Assembly (NCBI RefSeq): GCF_000003195.3
Contig: NC_012870.2
Location: 22,498,501-22,562,500, forward strand
Direction: 5' to 3'
Source: Sorghum bicolor
Taxonomy: Eukaryota > Streptophyta > Magnoliopsida > Poales > Poaceae
Length of the DNA stretch: 64,000 nt
Under the pieces are notes generated by a model that worked only from the letters and a program-made list of their open reading frames with translations, had not been told where the DNA came from and did not search any database. Positions 10,895 through 22,200 of this stretch are shown piece by piece. How positions within the stretch are numbered: the first letter of the stretch is position 1; every line of letters begins with the position of its first letter. Made by a program: the position numbers and the translations under genes.

Positions 10895-12631
10895 CTAGAA
10901 GATCCCTTGAGTCTCACTCTTGTCCTTCAAAAAGAATACCCAAGTGAAGCGAGAAAAGTCATCAACAATTACAAAACCATATTTGTTACCTCCAATGCTT
11001 ATGTAAGCATTGGGTCCGAATAAATCCATGTGAAGAAGCTCAAGTGGTCTTGATGTAGTCACGATGTTCTTCGCGGGATGCTTGGCTCCAACTTGTTTTC
11101 CCGCTTGACATGCACTGCAAATTCTGTCTTTCTCAAAAGAAACGTTCGTTAGTCCAAGGATGTGTTCACCTCTTTGAAGATCGGCCAAGTTCCTCATCCC
11201 AACATGGGCTAGACGGCGATGCCACAGCCAGCCCATGCTAGATTTTGCCACTAAACAGGTTTCGGACCCCACTCTACTAGCTGAAAAATCAACTAGATAG
11301 AGCTTGCCCTTTAGTTGACCCGTAAAAGCAATAGAGGAATCCGACCTTCTAGAGACTTCCACACCCTTATTCGTAAAGAGACAATTGTAACCCTTCTCAC
11401 AAAGTTGTGAGACAGACAACAAATTGTATCCCAACGAATCCACAAGCAAAACATTTGAAATGGAATTCTCATTTGAAATTGCAATTTTACCTAAACCAAG
11501 GATATCTCCTTTACTGGGACAATCTGCTGCAAGATGGCCGGTGTCACCACACTCATAGCAAAACCTCTTTCTATATGGCTTGTTTCCTCCATATCTCCTC
11601 ATCTTATCTTTTTTCATTCTTAGATAGTTCTTGTAGTTTCCCACTAGCATAGCTTGTTCCTCATCAAGATCATCATCATCTTTATGCTTATGCTCACAAC
11701 ATCCGTTGTTGCAATGACTTGACTCACTTCCATGTGAAGCTGTGAGTGCTATGTTCTTTCTTTGATTTAGGGCTTCTTTGGCTTCATCATCCAAGACTTC
11801 ATGGTGCATCAACTTTGCTAGCATTTCTTGAGGTGTCATAGTATGATAGTTGTCTTTCTCCATGATGACGGATGCAAGCATGTTGTTCCTTTGTCTATAC
11901 ACTCTACCAATCTTTCTTGCTGCAGAGTTATCGTCCCATGTTTTTGCTCCAAGTGCTCTAATTTGATTGATCAATGACATAAACCTATCAAACATGGCTT
12001 TTGTTGTTTCTCCCTCAAGTATGCAAAAGTTCTCAATCTTGCTTTTCAAGAGCTCAATGTTTTCTACTCTTACACTTTTGTCTCCCTCAAATGACACTTT
12101 CAAGGTGTCCCAAATTTGCTTAGCATTTACCATACCATTTACTTTGTTGTTGTCTTCTGGAGTTAGACATTGCAGAATCAAGGTAGCAGCTGTTGCATTA
12201 AGGTGAAAGTCTCTCTCATCTTCGGCAGTCCACTCACTTGGATCTTGCGGTGGATTCACTCCAATGTCCACTACTTCCCAACATCTTGCGGCAATGAGAT
12301 GCAACTTCATTCTATGAGCCCAATCGGTGTACCTTATACCATCAAATGGAGGTGGCTTTCCAGGATTGATCATCGGCAATGTTGGATTCTTGCTTGAACT
12401 GCTATAATCAAACCCAGTGTTGTTGTAGGTCTTTGACCCTTTGCTAGCATCTTCATTTCCACCTTCGCTATCCGACTCATGATTCCTTTTACTTAGGAGT
12501 TCTTTCATCTTGTCTAGCTCTTCTTGCATCTTCTTCATCTGCTCTTTCTGCTGTAGCTGCAAGGACGCTGTGATCTGTGCTGTGATTTGCTCAACAATTT
12601 GTTGTTGAGTTGTTGGATCCATCTTGGCCAA
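10895..12631 (-). pseudogene. copia-1 gag plus truncated pol N-terminus; protease site deleted
   Basis: The ATG is at 12631 (MAKMDPTTQQ), about 40 bp inside the primer site. The 578 codons hold a Q-rich coiled N-terminus, a UBN2-type capsid region (with MKLHLIAARCWE) and one CCHC knuckle, CYECGDTGHLAADC, at residues 358-371. About five residues later the protein jumps into the region that normally follows the protease site (GKIAIS, then YNLLSVSQLC). The protease Asp-Ser/Thr-Gly segment is absent, yet the frame stays open, so an in-frame deletion near nt 11500 is likely. The GAG-pre-integrase zinc region (WLWHRRLAHVGMRNL, CSACQAGKQVG) and the start of the integrase core (HMDLFGP) follow. A TAG at 10895-10897 ends the frame. 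Confidence 0.9.
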
Positions 12632-12668
12632 TGTTGCTCCTCACGCGGTGAAGCGTTTGTACGAGGAA

Positions 12669-12684
12669 CCTTGCTTTGATACCA
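12669..12684 (-). promoter_or_regulatory. Primer-binding site of copia-1
   Basis: The minus strand reads TGGTATCAAAGCAAGG, two bases from the 5' LTR. It closely matches the complement of the initiator-Met tRNA 3' end used by most copia elements, and it fixes the direction of the element. Confidence 0.9.
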
Positions 12685-12686
12685 AT

Positions 12687-14269
12687 TGAAAGGATCTAAT
12701 TGGCCTAGAGGGGGGGTGAATAAGCGTATCTAAAAACCTGAAACTCAAAACTCAAGTTGCGAAAGTCAAATACCTGTCGGTACCACCGACAGTTTGGGCC
12801 AGTACTACTGGTGTCACACATTCAGTACTACCGACGCAAACTGCTGGTACTACCGACTCCCTAAGACAGCTACGAAATCAGAGTGAAAAGGGCTTAGATT
12901 TCAGATCTGAGTTTTACCCCACTTTCCTAAGTGTAGGAGAGGATGTTGTTGGAGTCTCCTTAGCTTAGTCCTTCTCCACAACGTAGATCGACCTTTGTTT
13001 ACCTGTTGTAAAGTGAAAGAGAGAGAGGAACACAAAGAACACAAACATGGGTAGTCGAAGCTACCTCCACAACAAGACAAGGTATTTTTCCCGAGGTTCG
13101 GCAATCTCCACTTAGGAGTTCCTATGTCCCCGTTGTTGAGGTGACCACGAAGGTCTGACCACTTAGGTCTCCTCCTCAAGCAACCACAAAGGTTAGCTTG
13201 ATGTTTCCACTAAGAATCTAGGGGTAATACAAACACTTCGGGGTGCCCTCACAAAAGAATCAACACGGGCAACAACGAAGAACGCCTAGCCGGCTAGGGT
13301 TCCAAGAACCCAAGAGTAACAAATACAAACCAAACCGGCAAGACAAGGAATGGTGTGCTCAAGTCACAGATTGAAGCTCCCAACTCTCTAATCTCACTTC
13401 TCTAGCTCGAATCTCTCAAGAAATGAAGTCTAGGAGCAAGAGGGAGAGAGAGTGGGTGAGACAAAGCTTGGAGACTGTTTTCTCAGATGTGGAGTAGCTA
13501 GAATGAGCAAGCCAACGGTAAGAAAAGAGGAGAGAGCAATTTATACTAGAGTACAGAACACTTGCCGGTACTACCGGTGCAACCACCGGTACCACCGGCG
13601 ACCTCAGATCTAAACGTGAGAAGGCTGAGGAAGATGCGAGAAAAAGGCCTACCGTTACTACCGGCCTTGAGCCGGTACCACCGGCCAGCGCCGGTACCAC
13701 CGGTGGAAGGCCGGTACCACCGGCAGTGCAAAATCCCGCAAACACCAGTTCTGCGAGATTTTGGCCTGCCGGTAGTACCGGTGTTTCACCGGTACTACCA
13801 GCGGTAGCCGGTACCACCGGTCAAAGCCCGGTACTACTGGTAGTTCATTTTCTCGCAAAACTCAGGAGAAGAACTGGTACTGCCGGTACCACCGGCCCTG
13901 AGGGCCGGTACTACCAGCTCACCCGGGCAGAGAAGAAACTTCCCAGAAGTTCGTGCGTGCAAGTGTGACTCTCAACCGCAAAACCTAAGATGACCTGAGC
14001 ACCTTTATCCTCATCTTACCAACTTAATTTGCATCCCTCTTAATAGTGCGGCGTTTTCTATAACTCAAACAAGAAATAAAACTAGGTAGCTTCTTGAGTT
14101 GAAACGTCGCTCAAATGAAGAAAATTTGGGGGTGCTGTGATTCACCAAATGTGTTTGTTTAATTCCATCCATGAACTAGCACCTGTAGATTACACTTGAT
14201 AGACAGGTTAGTTCCTAATTTGTTTGTCATTAATTATCAAAACCCACACCGAGGGCGAATGCACTTACA
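12687..14269 (-). repeat. 5' LTR of copia-1 (1583 bp)
   Basis: Starts TGAAAGGATC, ends CTTACA and pairs with 3525-5107. On the minus strand the promoter TATA box here reads TATAAATTG (13537-13545), one base weaker than TATAAATAG in the other LTR. The palindrome array lies at about 13563-13920. Confidence 0.93.
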
Positions 14270-14274
14270 CCACC

Positions 14275-15086
14275 TCCTAAAATAAATTTAGGGCCTCCAA
14301 TAAAGGAGCCTCTTCAGAGATGGCCATAAAAAGGCCTGCAGCTCCATGAAAAGGTTCCACGTATATAAGCATAGGTTAGGGTTTGAGAGCCTCTTAGACG
14401 GACTCTCTCTCTCTTCTCTCAGATGTGTACTGGATTCTCTCTTCCTTCTCTCTCTAATGTAGAGACAGGGTTGGGCGCGGTTGTCCCTAGCGGTGGCTTA
14501 TTCGTGACTACAGCGGGCGCATGCATGGGGGACCCTCTCGGGGGGCAGCGCAGATGCGACGGCGGGCGGCCCGATGTTGCGGCAGGTCCTGGATCTAGAT
14601 CTCGCTCCTCCCCTAATGCTGAGCTCCTCCCCCTGATAGCGGCAGCGCTCGCTCCTCCACCAGCGGCAGCAACGTTCGTTCCTCCCCGAGCTCCATCCCG
14701 GGCGGCGATGCTCCCCCGGTGGAGCTCCCTTGTGCTGGAAGCCATCTCACAAGCCGGTGGCGGTGCAGCCCTGACATGCAGATCCAGCGGTGGTGCGCAA
14801 ATGCAGCAAGTGTGCTAGCCCTCCACCACAGCGGTGGCCCTAACGAGCAGTGGTTTCGTAGATGCAGCGTCGGACCCAACGTGCTTGCGGCGTCGGGTGA
14901 TCATGGTCAGCTATGCTCTCAGCGGTGCAGCAGCGAGCACTCATATCCATCTAGATCCAATGAGCGGCAGCAACACTTGGATGGGATTGCCAGGCCTCGT
15001 TTGGTGGGTTCAGTGGGGCCCCATTGATGGAGTCGCTGGATTTTTTTATTGATTAGTCCATGTGGGCATATGAGAGCACCTCGGTA
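14275..15086. other. Non-coding sequence between copia-1 and the foldback element
   Basis: This continues the locus split by copia-1, with CCTCC/GGAGG motifs at first, then a CT-rich stretch near 14400-14460 and GC-rich sequence to about 15040. Several open frames of about 100 codons exist on both strands but overlap one another and show no recognisable domain. I call no gene. Confidence 0.45.
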
Positions 15087-15566
15087 CTTCCTAATGTTTT
15101 ACTTTTTGGCTTTTTTTTTGAAAAACACATTTAGCCTCCTCTGGAACTTAAACTCATGTTTGGATCCAGTGGGTCGGCGCCCGCCAGGACTCGTGGCTCC
15201 GAAGTTACACATCTTGGCGCCACAGATCTTGGCTCCGAGGTGGTTACTCACGTACAAAGTGGCAGCATACGTGGCTGGTACCTCGGAGCCACAGATCTTG
15301 GCTCCAAGCTCGGAGCCACAGATCTTGGCGCCGAGCTCGGAGCCAAGATCTGTGGCTCCGAGGTACCAGCCACGTCATCGCCACGTATGCTGCCACTTTG
15401 TACGTGAGTAACCACCTCGGAGCCAAGATCTGTGGCGCCGAGATGTGTAACCTCGGAGCCATGAGTCCTGGCGCCGACCCACTGGGTCCAAACATGAGTT
15501 TAAGTTCCAGAGGAGGCTAAATGTGAAATTTTTTCAAAAAAAGGCCAAAAAGTAAAAAATTAGAAG
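15087..15566. repeat. 480-bp foldback hairpin (long inverted repeat)
   Basis: The left arm begins near 15087 and the right arm ends near 15566. The arms, each over 200 bp, are almost exact reverse complements (for example TTTAGCCTCCTCTGG on the left and CCAGAGGAGGCTAAA on the right). The centre lies near 15310-15330. Within the arms a CGGAGCCA-AGATCT-TGGCGCCGAG module recurs, so the structure is also internally repetitive. It could be a hairpin MITE. I found no target duplication. A transcript would form a long near-perfect RNA duplex. Confidence 0.8.
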
Positions 15567-15599
15567 ATAGTTCGTGCGATTAATCTAGATCTAATGTTA

Positions 15600-15748
15600 T
15601 AGGCGGTTCATATCACCTACCACCCGTTTAATTTGTAGAGGCAGCTTATATTGTGGGTAGGCATGCTCACTAGCTATAGAGACGGCTTGGTGATGAGGCC
15701 ATCGCTAAAAAAAACGTGCCGTTGCTATAAATTCATTTTGTAATAGTG
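15600..15748. mobile_element. Putative CACTA right terminus with subterminal repeats
   Basis: The sequence ends TTTTGTAATAGTG, whose reverse complement CACTATTACAAAA has the CACTA-end form. The preceding 140 bp carry degenerate GAGGCGG/GACGGC repeats typical of CACTA subterminal regions. No matching target duplication was found with the left candidate at 2163. Confidence 0.4.
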
Positions 15749-15851
15749 TGGGTTGCCTGCGTGGCAAAAACGTTTTTGACTGCTTGTGATAAACATAGGA
15801 TAGTAGTGATCGCATCGGACGGTTTTGCGCGATGATAAACTAAGAAACAAC

Positions 15852-16062
15852 CACTACTACAGTTAGGGGCGGTTATATGCTCTGTAAGGGCGGCTGGTCT
15901 AATTGCCCTTATGCAAACGCTCTTACAGTGGATTCCACTGTAAGAGCGGTTCAACACCAGCCGCCCTTACTAGTGACCACCGTAAGAGCGGCTGGTGTTG
16001 AACCGCCCTTACAGTGGAATTCACTGTAAGGGCGACTCAATCTAGAGCCGCCCTTACAGTTA
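15852..16062. repeat. Left subterminal repeat region of the CACTA element
   Basis: Several copies of a ~12-bp GC-rich motif (GTAAGAGCGGCTGGTG and its complement ACCGCCCTTACAG) occur, some as inverted pairs. In this superfamily such motifs are the binding sites of the transposon's own DNA-binding protein. Confidence 0.8.
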
Positions 16063-16167
16063 GTTTTCAGCATTAAAAAATAAAAATTATAATAAACAAA
16101 TAGAACAGTCATATGCTGACTGCTCTATTTGATTATTGTAATTTTTATTTTATTTTTTGCTGAAAAT
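16062..16167. repeat. Short inverted repeat inside the CACTA element
   Basis: The arms run from TTTTCAGCATTAAAAAATAA to its near-complement ending TTTTTTGCTGAAAA. The centre is CAGTCATATGCTGACTG. It is AT-rich, with about 45-bp arms, and lies directly inside the left subterminal repeats. Confidence 0.7.
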
Positions 16168-18960
16168 TAACAAATCCAATCTAACCATAACACAACATAT
16201 ATATAATATCAAATCTGACCACATCACAACACAAACATCAAAATCAAGTTCCATCATCAAATTTACAAATTCAAAAGTTCTATCATAACAAGTTCCACAA
16301 GTTTGTCAAATCCACAAGTCCAACAAGTTTCACTCTTTGTACAGATCTAAAAATTCATGAAGAAATCTATTATACTAGCTAGCTAGATTTGCAATCAAAA
16401 TCCATCACTGAAGAGCAAGAAATAAGATCCTTGCCTTACAAGCTCAGGCTTGCAGAAGATCAATGGTGACCTCGTCCTACATCTGGCTCAACTCTAGCAA
16501 CAGTAGATCTCTGGCTTCCTGTGTTTAGAGGTGCAAAGAAATGAGAACTCAATAGTAGATCTCAAGCAACCAAATCCTACTAGCAGTACACAATGGATGA
16601 TTCCATATGCTTGTTACTACATTAAGATGAAAATATTGTGACATGCTCTTTCAGTTTGCACTCAGAGGCACCAATGAATATGCGCTCCTAAGTTCCCTGT
16701 TTGATCCTACCTAGATGAGATAAAAACTTTAAACAAATACAACCATTTGATGATATCGTCTAAAACCAAGTTGACAAAGAAAGCAGGCAACAACTACCGT
16801 ATATGTGCTTTCCTAAAAAGCAGGGCATACCTTTATATATAAAAAAACAAGAATGTAGACAAATGTAAACATGTAATAGCCAAGAGAAAAATAATTGAAA
16901 TATGCAAGTTAAGTAGATGAATGCTAGTATATGGTAGTTCACTTTCTAGAAATTTTATTTGAGCACAATGCAACTGAAAAGAGATTGCTGATAGTTGCAA
17001 GGCCTCACTACATGGTCAATTGCAGGGTCGGATCCAGGGTACATAGTTATTGATGTCACTAGTGTTAGAAACATGATTATTAGTATTGTTTTCTCATAAC
17101 TCAATTGTAATATAGCCACGAATTTGTAGAATTTAATGCTGTCAAGTGAGAGCACAAAAAGACCCTGGTTCTGATGCTACTCAATTGCACAGAGATGCTT
17201 ACTTAAATGGCATCATAGGAAAAACCTGCCATGTTGTCCAACAAAATGTAAGAAATAGAAATAAATCAGCTTTAATTTTAAACATGTGTTAATGCTTCAA
17301 AAAAAGACCTAGCAGTAAACTAAAAGCATCGCCTGTGCTCCAAGCAGTTGATCCTGAATATACCTCATATGTCACTATCCCACTAGAGGTTGCTGGTTGA
17401 TGCAGTGTTGCCGTACACAGAGCGCCGTTTGCTCAAATTATGCATGTAGTGTGCGGGCCTTGTTGAGAAAAGGCCATTATTTTGGACGCAACATCCTGAA
17501 AATACAGAGATAATTTCGTGCATAATCTCTCATTAGATTGTCAGTGATACAGTACAACAAAATAGCAGGCTCAAAAAACACCAAGCCATGGATGCCAAGA
17601 TAGAATCTACAGAACATTCTCCAAAATTTGTAAAATTATCCCCTGAGCAATATGTTATACTTACTATACTAATGAATTCTGTAATATGTTGAACAAATGT
17701 GTCCTAATTTATTGATGGAACCGAAAACATGGGAAGTTTCACAACAGTTAACAACAAGAGAAAAAGGTATAAAAGGATAATGCTAAAAATGCTGAAAAGA
17801 CCATGCAATAAATGTTTTGAGCTTATTCTAGAAGGGAAAAAAGGCATATGGCTCTCTCTTGTTGCTCCTTTATTAGATACAGGCTCTCTCTTGTAGCAAC
17901 AGCTAGATAATACACAGTGAATTTCTTTGACTAGGCCATGACTAGGATTAAAATATTGCAGGAAGAGAGTAGCAGTAGTAGAAGAGGAGCTCAGTATAGA
18001 TGAAAGGGGTCTTGCCTCCATCGAAGTAGCAGCCACTTAGTTCCTGGCTCTTCACTCAAAGTTGAGGCCTTAGAATATTTGGTGAGGTTCATAGGGACAC
18101 ATTAGAATATTTCTTTTCCCTCTACTAAAAACACAAAGCCCCTTCCATGAGAAGAACCTCTGATTTGCTCTAGAGCAGCACAACAATTAGGTGCTCAATA
18201 ATATTTTGGGCCAAGAAATATATGCTAACTATTATCAGAATAAGAACTAGCATTCCTTCTTTAGTTGAAAGCTACATATGAAAATACTTGAGCCTTGGTT
18301 AAAACACTAACACAGGAACCTGTAAATCTAGAGCACATGAGCACTAAGGTATATATCTTTGAGTTACAAAGTTGCAGACTAGGTTAAAAAAATAAAGAAA
18401 GAACAGGAGGATGTGAGGGAGAAGGGAAAAGGGAGAAGGGAGAAGAACTCACTTTCAGATTACGGAGGGTTGTTGCTGGAGTCCAAATCCCCACACATCA
18501 GCATGCTCGGGCCTCCTTGGCTTGCCTGGGCGCCATGACTGCCCAGCTATGCACATCAGTGGAGCACGCCGTCGCCGCCACCCAACCTGCACACATTACA
18601 TAGAAAGAAATCGATCGGGGGAAATCAATATATATCAACCATACTCCGTATAGATTGATTCTGGAGTAGAAATTCTTGGAATCCCCCAGCCACGGTTGTC
18701 GATCTGGTGGGGATATCTTGAGATCCATGGATAGCAGAAGGGGAAAAGAAAGAGGAAGAAGATTGAGAGATCATAGAAGACTAGAGGGGGGGCTGCATCG
18801 TGCCTTTGGGATGCAAGGCATCAGGATGCGGCAGTGAGAGGTGGCGCATGACGGCAGGAAGATGGATAAGACTAGGGAGGGGATTTAGGGTTTGGGGCTG
18901 TATATATACGTCCCCAGAAGTTGAGTCTAGTGGGCCGTCGGGTTGGGCCTGCTGGGCCGG
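16168..18960. other. Unique interior of the CACTA element, possibly carrying a captured transcript fragment
   Basis: No recognisable domain is seen. On the minus strand a TATATATA-rich stretch near 18970 is followed by a pyrimidine-rich leader and an ATG at 18728 opening 76 codons. A consensus-like donor (AAA|GTGAGT) lies shortly after that frame, near 18452. This looks like the 5' end of a gene or pseudogene read leftward. The later minus-strand frame at 17704-18036 (110 codons, hydrophobic C-terminus) could be another piece. No product can be assigned. Confidence 0.3.
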
Positions 18961-19239
18961 TTTAGTAGCAATTGGTATATATATATATACCAATTTAATA
19001 TAGGATATATTTATATATGATATATTTATATACCAATTTAATATATGATATATTTATATCATAATTATAAACTATTTCATATATATATAGTTATTTTTAT
19101 GATATATTTATATATATAATTTCAAAGTTTATTCTTTAGAAAAAATATAAAAAATGCATGTAAAATATTTGATTTGGTCAAACAATGAAAAATAAAACAC
19201 TAAATGTACCTCAGATAATTTTTTAGTATATACCAAATA

Positions 19240-22200
19240 AAACTCATCAAGATCTAAATTTTTGTAATTGTCAACTTTTTATTTGACAAAGTTTGAACCA
19301 TTCAAATTTTGAATTTTGAAATTTTGACACCTCTAGACCAGTTTTTGAAACCCTAGATGATCTCAACTCGAAAAGTCATAAATATCAAGATTAGTCCATT
19401 CATTAAGATCTACATTTGATCATAGATCATTTTTGCATTTGCCAAAGTGTTAGGAAAGTGTAGTTCTAATCCACAAGTCTCACATATAATTTCATAAAGT
19501 CTATATGTGATTCAGGACTTTGCGACTAGTGTTTACTAACACTTTCTCAAATGAAAAAATGAGTTATGTATCAAATGTAGATCTTGATAAGTTCTAACAC
19601 CCTTGTATTTAAAAATTTTTCATTTGAAGTCATTTAGTGCCTCATTTGATCAAGTTTGACCAAGTCACATCTTGAATTTTAAAAACAAGTGACTAGAGTT
19701 TACTAAAACTTTTCCAAATGGTAAAATTAACTATGTATAGAATGTGGATATTAAAGAGTTCTAACACCTTTGTATTCAAAAGGTTTTCATTTGAGGTCAG
19801 TTAGTGCCTCATTTGACCAGGTTTGACCAAGTCAAATCTTGAATTTTAACAAAAAGACGCTTTGACTGAACCGTAGATGATCTCAACTACAAAAATAGTG
19901 AATACAAAGAATGTACAGATCATCAAGATCTACATTTGGTGTAATAGCCAACTTCTCATTTGACAATGTTTGGACCACTCAAATTTTGAATTTTGAAATT
20001 TTCACAGCTACATGCCAGTTTTTGAAACCATAGATGGTCTCAACTTGCAAAGTCATGAATACCAATATTGGTCCACCCATCAATATCTACATTTGATACA
20101 TAGATCATTTTTGCATTTGACAAAGTGTTAGGAAAGTGTAGTTCTAAATCCACAAGTCTCACATATAGTTTCATAAAGTCTATGTGAGATTGACTTTGCG
20201 ACTAGTGTTTACTAACACTTTCTCAAATGCAAAAATGAGCTATGTATCAAATGTAGATCTTGATAAGTTCTAACACCCTTGTATTCAAAAGTTTTTCATT
20301 TGAAGTCATTTAGTGCCTCATTTCACAAGTCACATCTTGAATTTTAAAAACAAGTGACTAGAGTGTTCTGAAACTTTTCCAAATGGTAAAATTAATTATG
20401 TATAGAATGTGGATATTAATGAGTTCTAACACCTTTGTATTCAAAAGGTTTTCATTTGAGGTCAGTTAGTGCCTCATTTGACCAAGTTTGACCAAGACAA
20501 ATCTTGAATTTTAACAAAAAGACGCTTTGACTGAACCCTAGATAATCTCAACTACAAAAATAGTGAATACAAAGAATGTAAAGATCATCAAGATCTACAT
20601 TTAGTGTAATAGGCAACTTCTCATTTGACAAAGTTTGGACCACTCAAATTTTGAATTTTGAAATTTTCACACCAAATGCCAGTTTTCGAAACAATAGATG
20701 GTCTCAACATGAAAAGTCATGAATACCAATATTGGTCCACTCATCAAGATCTACATTTGATACATAGATCATTTTTGCATTTGACAAAGTGTTAGGAAAG
20801 TGTAGTTCTAAATCCACAAGTCTCACATATAGTTTCAGAAAGTCTATGTGAGATTTAGGACATTGTGACTAGTGTTTACTAACACTTTCTCAAATGCAAA
20901 AATGAGCTATGTATCAAATGTAGATCTTGATAAGTTGTAACACCCTTGTATTCAAAAGTTTTTCATTTGAAGTCATTTAGTGCCTCATTTGACCAAGTTT
21001 GGCCAAGTCACATCTTGGATTTTAAAAACAAGTGACTAGAGTGTACTACAACTTTTCCAAATGGTAAAATTAACTATGTATAGAATGTGGATATTAATGA
21101 GTTCTAACACGTTTGTTTTCAAAAGGTTTTCATTTGAGGGCAGTTAGTGCCTCATTTGACTAGGTTGGCCAAGTCAAATCTTGGATTTTAACAAAAAGAC
21201 GCTTTGACTGAACCCTAGATGATCTCAACTACAAAAATAATGAATACAAAGAATGTAAAGATCATCAAGATCTACATTTGGTGTAATAGGCAACTTCTTA
21301 TTTGACAAAGTTTGGACCACTCAAATTTTGAATTTTGAAATTTTCACACCAAATGTCAGTTTTCGAAACCCTAGATGGTCTCAACTTGAAAAGTCATGAA
21401 TACCAATATTGGTCCACTCGTCAAGATCTACATTTGATACATAGATCATTTTTGCATTTGACAAAGTGTTAGGAAAGTGTAGTTCTAAATCCACAAGTCT
21501 CACATATAGTTTCATAAAGTCTATGTGAGATTCAAGACTTTGCGACTAGTGTTTACTAACACTTTCTCAAATGCAAAAATGAGCTATGTATCAAATGTAG
21601 ATCTTGATAAGTTCTAACACCCTTGTATTCAAAAGTTTTTCATTTGAAGTCATTTAGTGCCTCATTTGACCAAGTTTGGCCAAGTCACATCTTGGATTTT
21701 AAAAACAAGTGACTAGAGTGTACTACAACTTTTCCAAATGGTAAAATTAACTATGTATAGAATGTGGATATTAATGAGTTCTAACACGTTTGTTTTCAAA
21801 AGGTTTTCATTTGAGGGCAGTTAGTGCCTCATTTGACTAGGTTGGCCAAGTCAAATCTTGGATTTTAACAAAAAGACGCTTTGACTGAACCCTAGATGAT
21901 CTCAACTACAAAAATAATGAATACAAAGAATGTAAAGATCATCAAGATCTACATTTGGTGTAATAGGCAACTTCTTATTTGACAATGTTTGGACCACTCA
22001 AATTTTGAATTTTGAAATTTTCACACCAAATGTCAGTTTTCGAAACCCTAGATGGTCTCAACTTGAAAAGTCATGAATACCAATATTGGTCCACTCATCA
22101 AGATCTACATTTGATACATAGATCATTTTTGCATTTGACAAAGTGTTAGGAAAGTGTAGTTCTAAATCCACAAGTCTCACATATAGTTTCATAAAGTCTA

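Larger units (their letters stand above)
3525..14269 (-). mobile_element. Complete Ty1/copia retrotransposon, Sirevirus type ('copia-1')
   Basis: The element starts TGAAAGGATC and ends CTTACA and is flanked by perfect 5-bp duplications CCACC (3520-3524 and 14270-14274). The two LTRs are exactly 1583 bp each. It is transcribed right to left: the primer-binding site is beside the right LTR and the polypurine tract beside the left LTR. Gene order on the minus strand is gag, deleted protease, integrase, reverse transcriptase, RNase H, then an extra ORF before the 3' LTR. The INT-RT order shows copia; the extra 3' ORF and palindrome-rich LTR point to the Sirevirus/Maximus lineage. Several in-frame stops and the protease loss make it non-autonomous. 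Confidence 0.93.

Noticed and set aside
2163..15748. One large CACTA element from CACTACTAGAAAA to TTTTGTAATAGTG enclosing copia-1
   Set aside because: Flanking trinucleotides GTT and TGG differ and the termini are only loosely alike, so pairing is unproven. The ends are listed separately.
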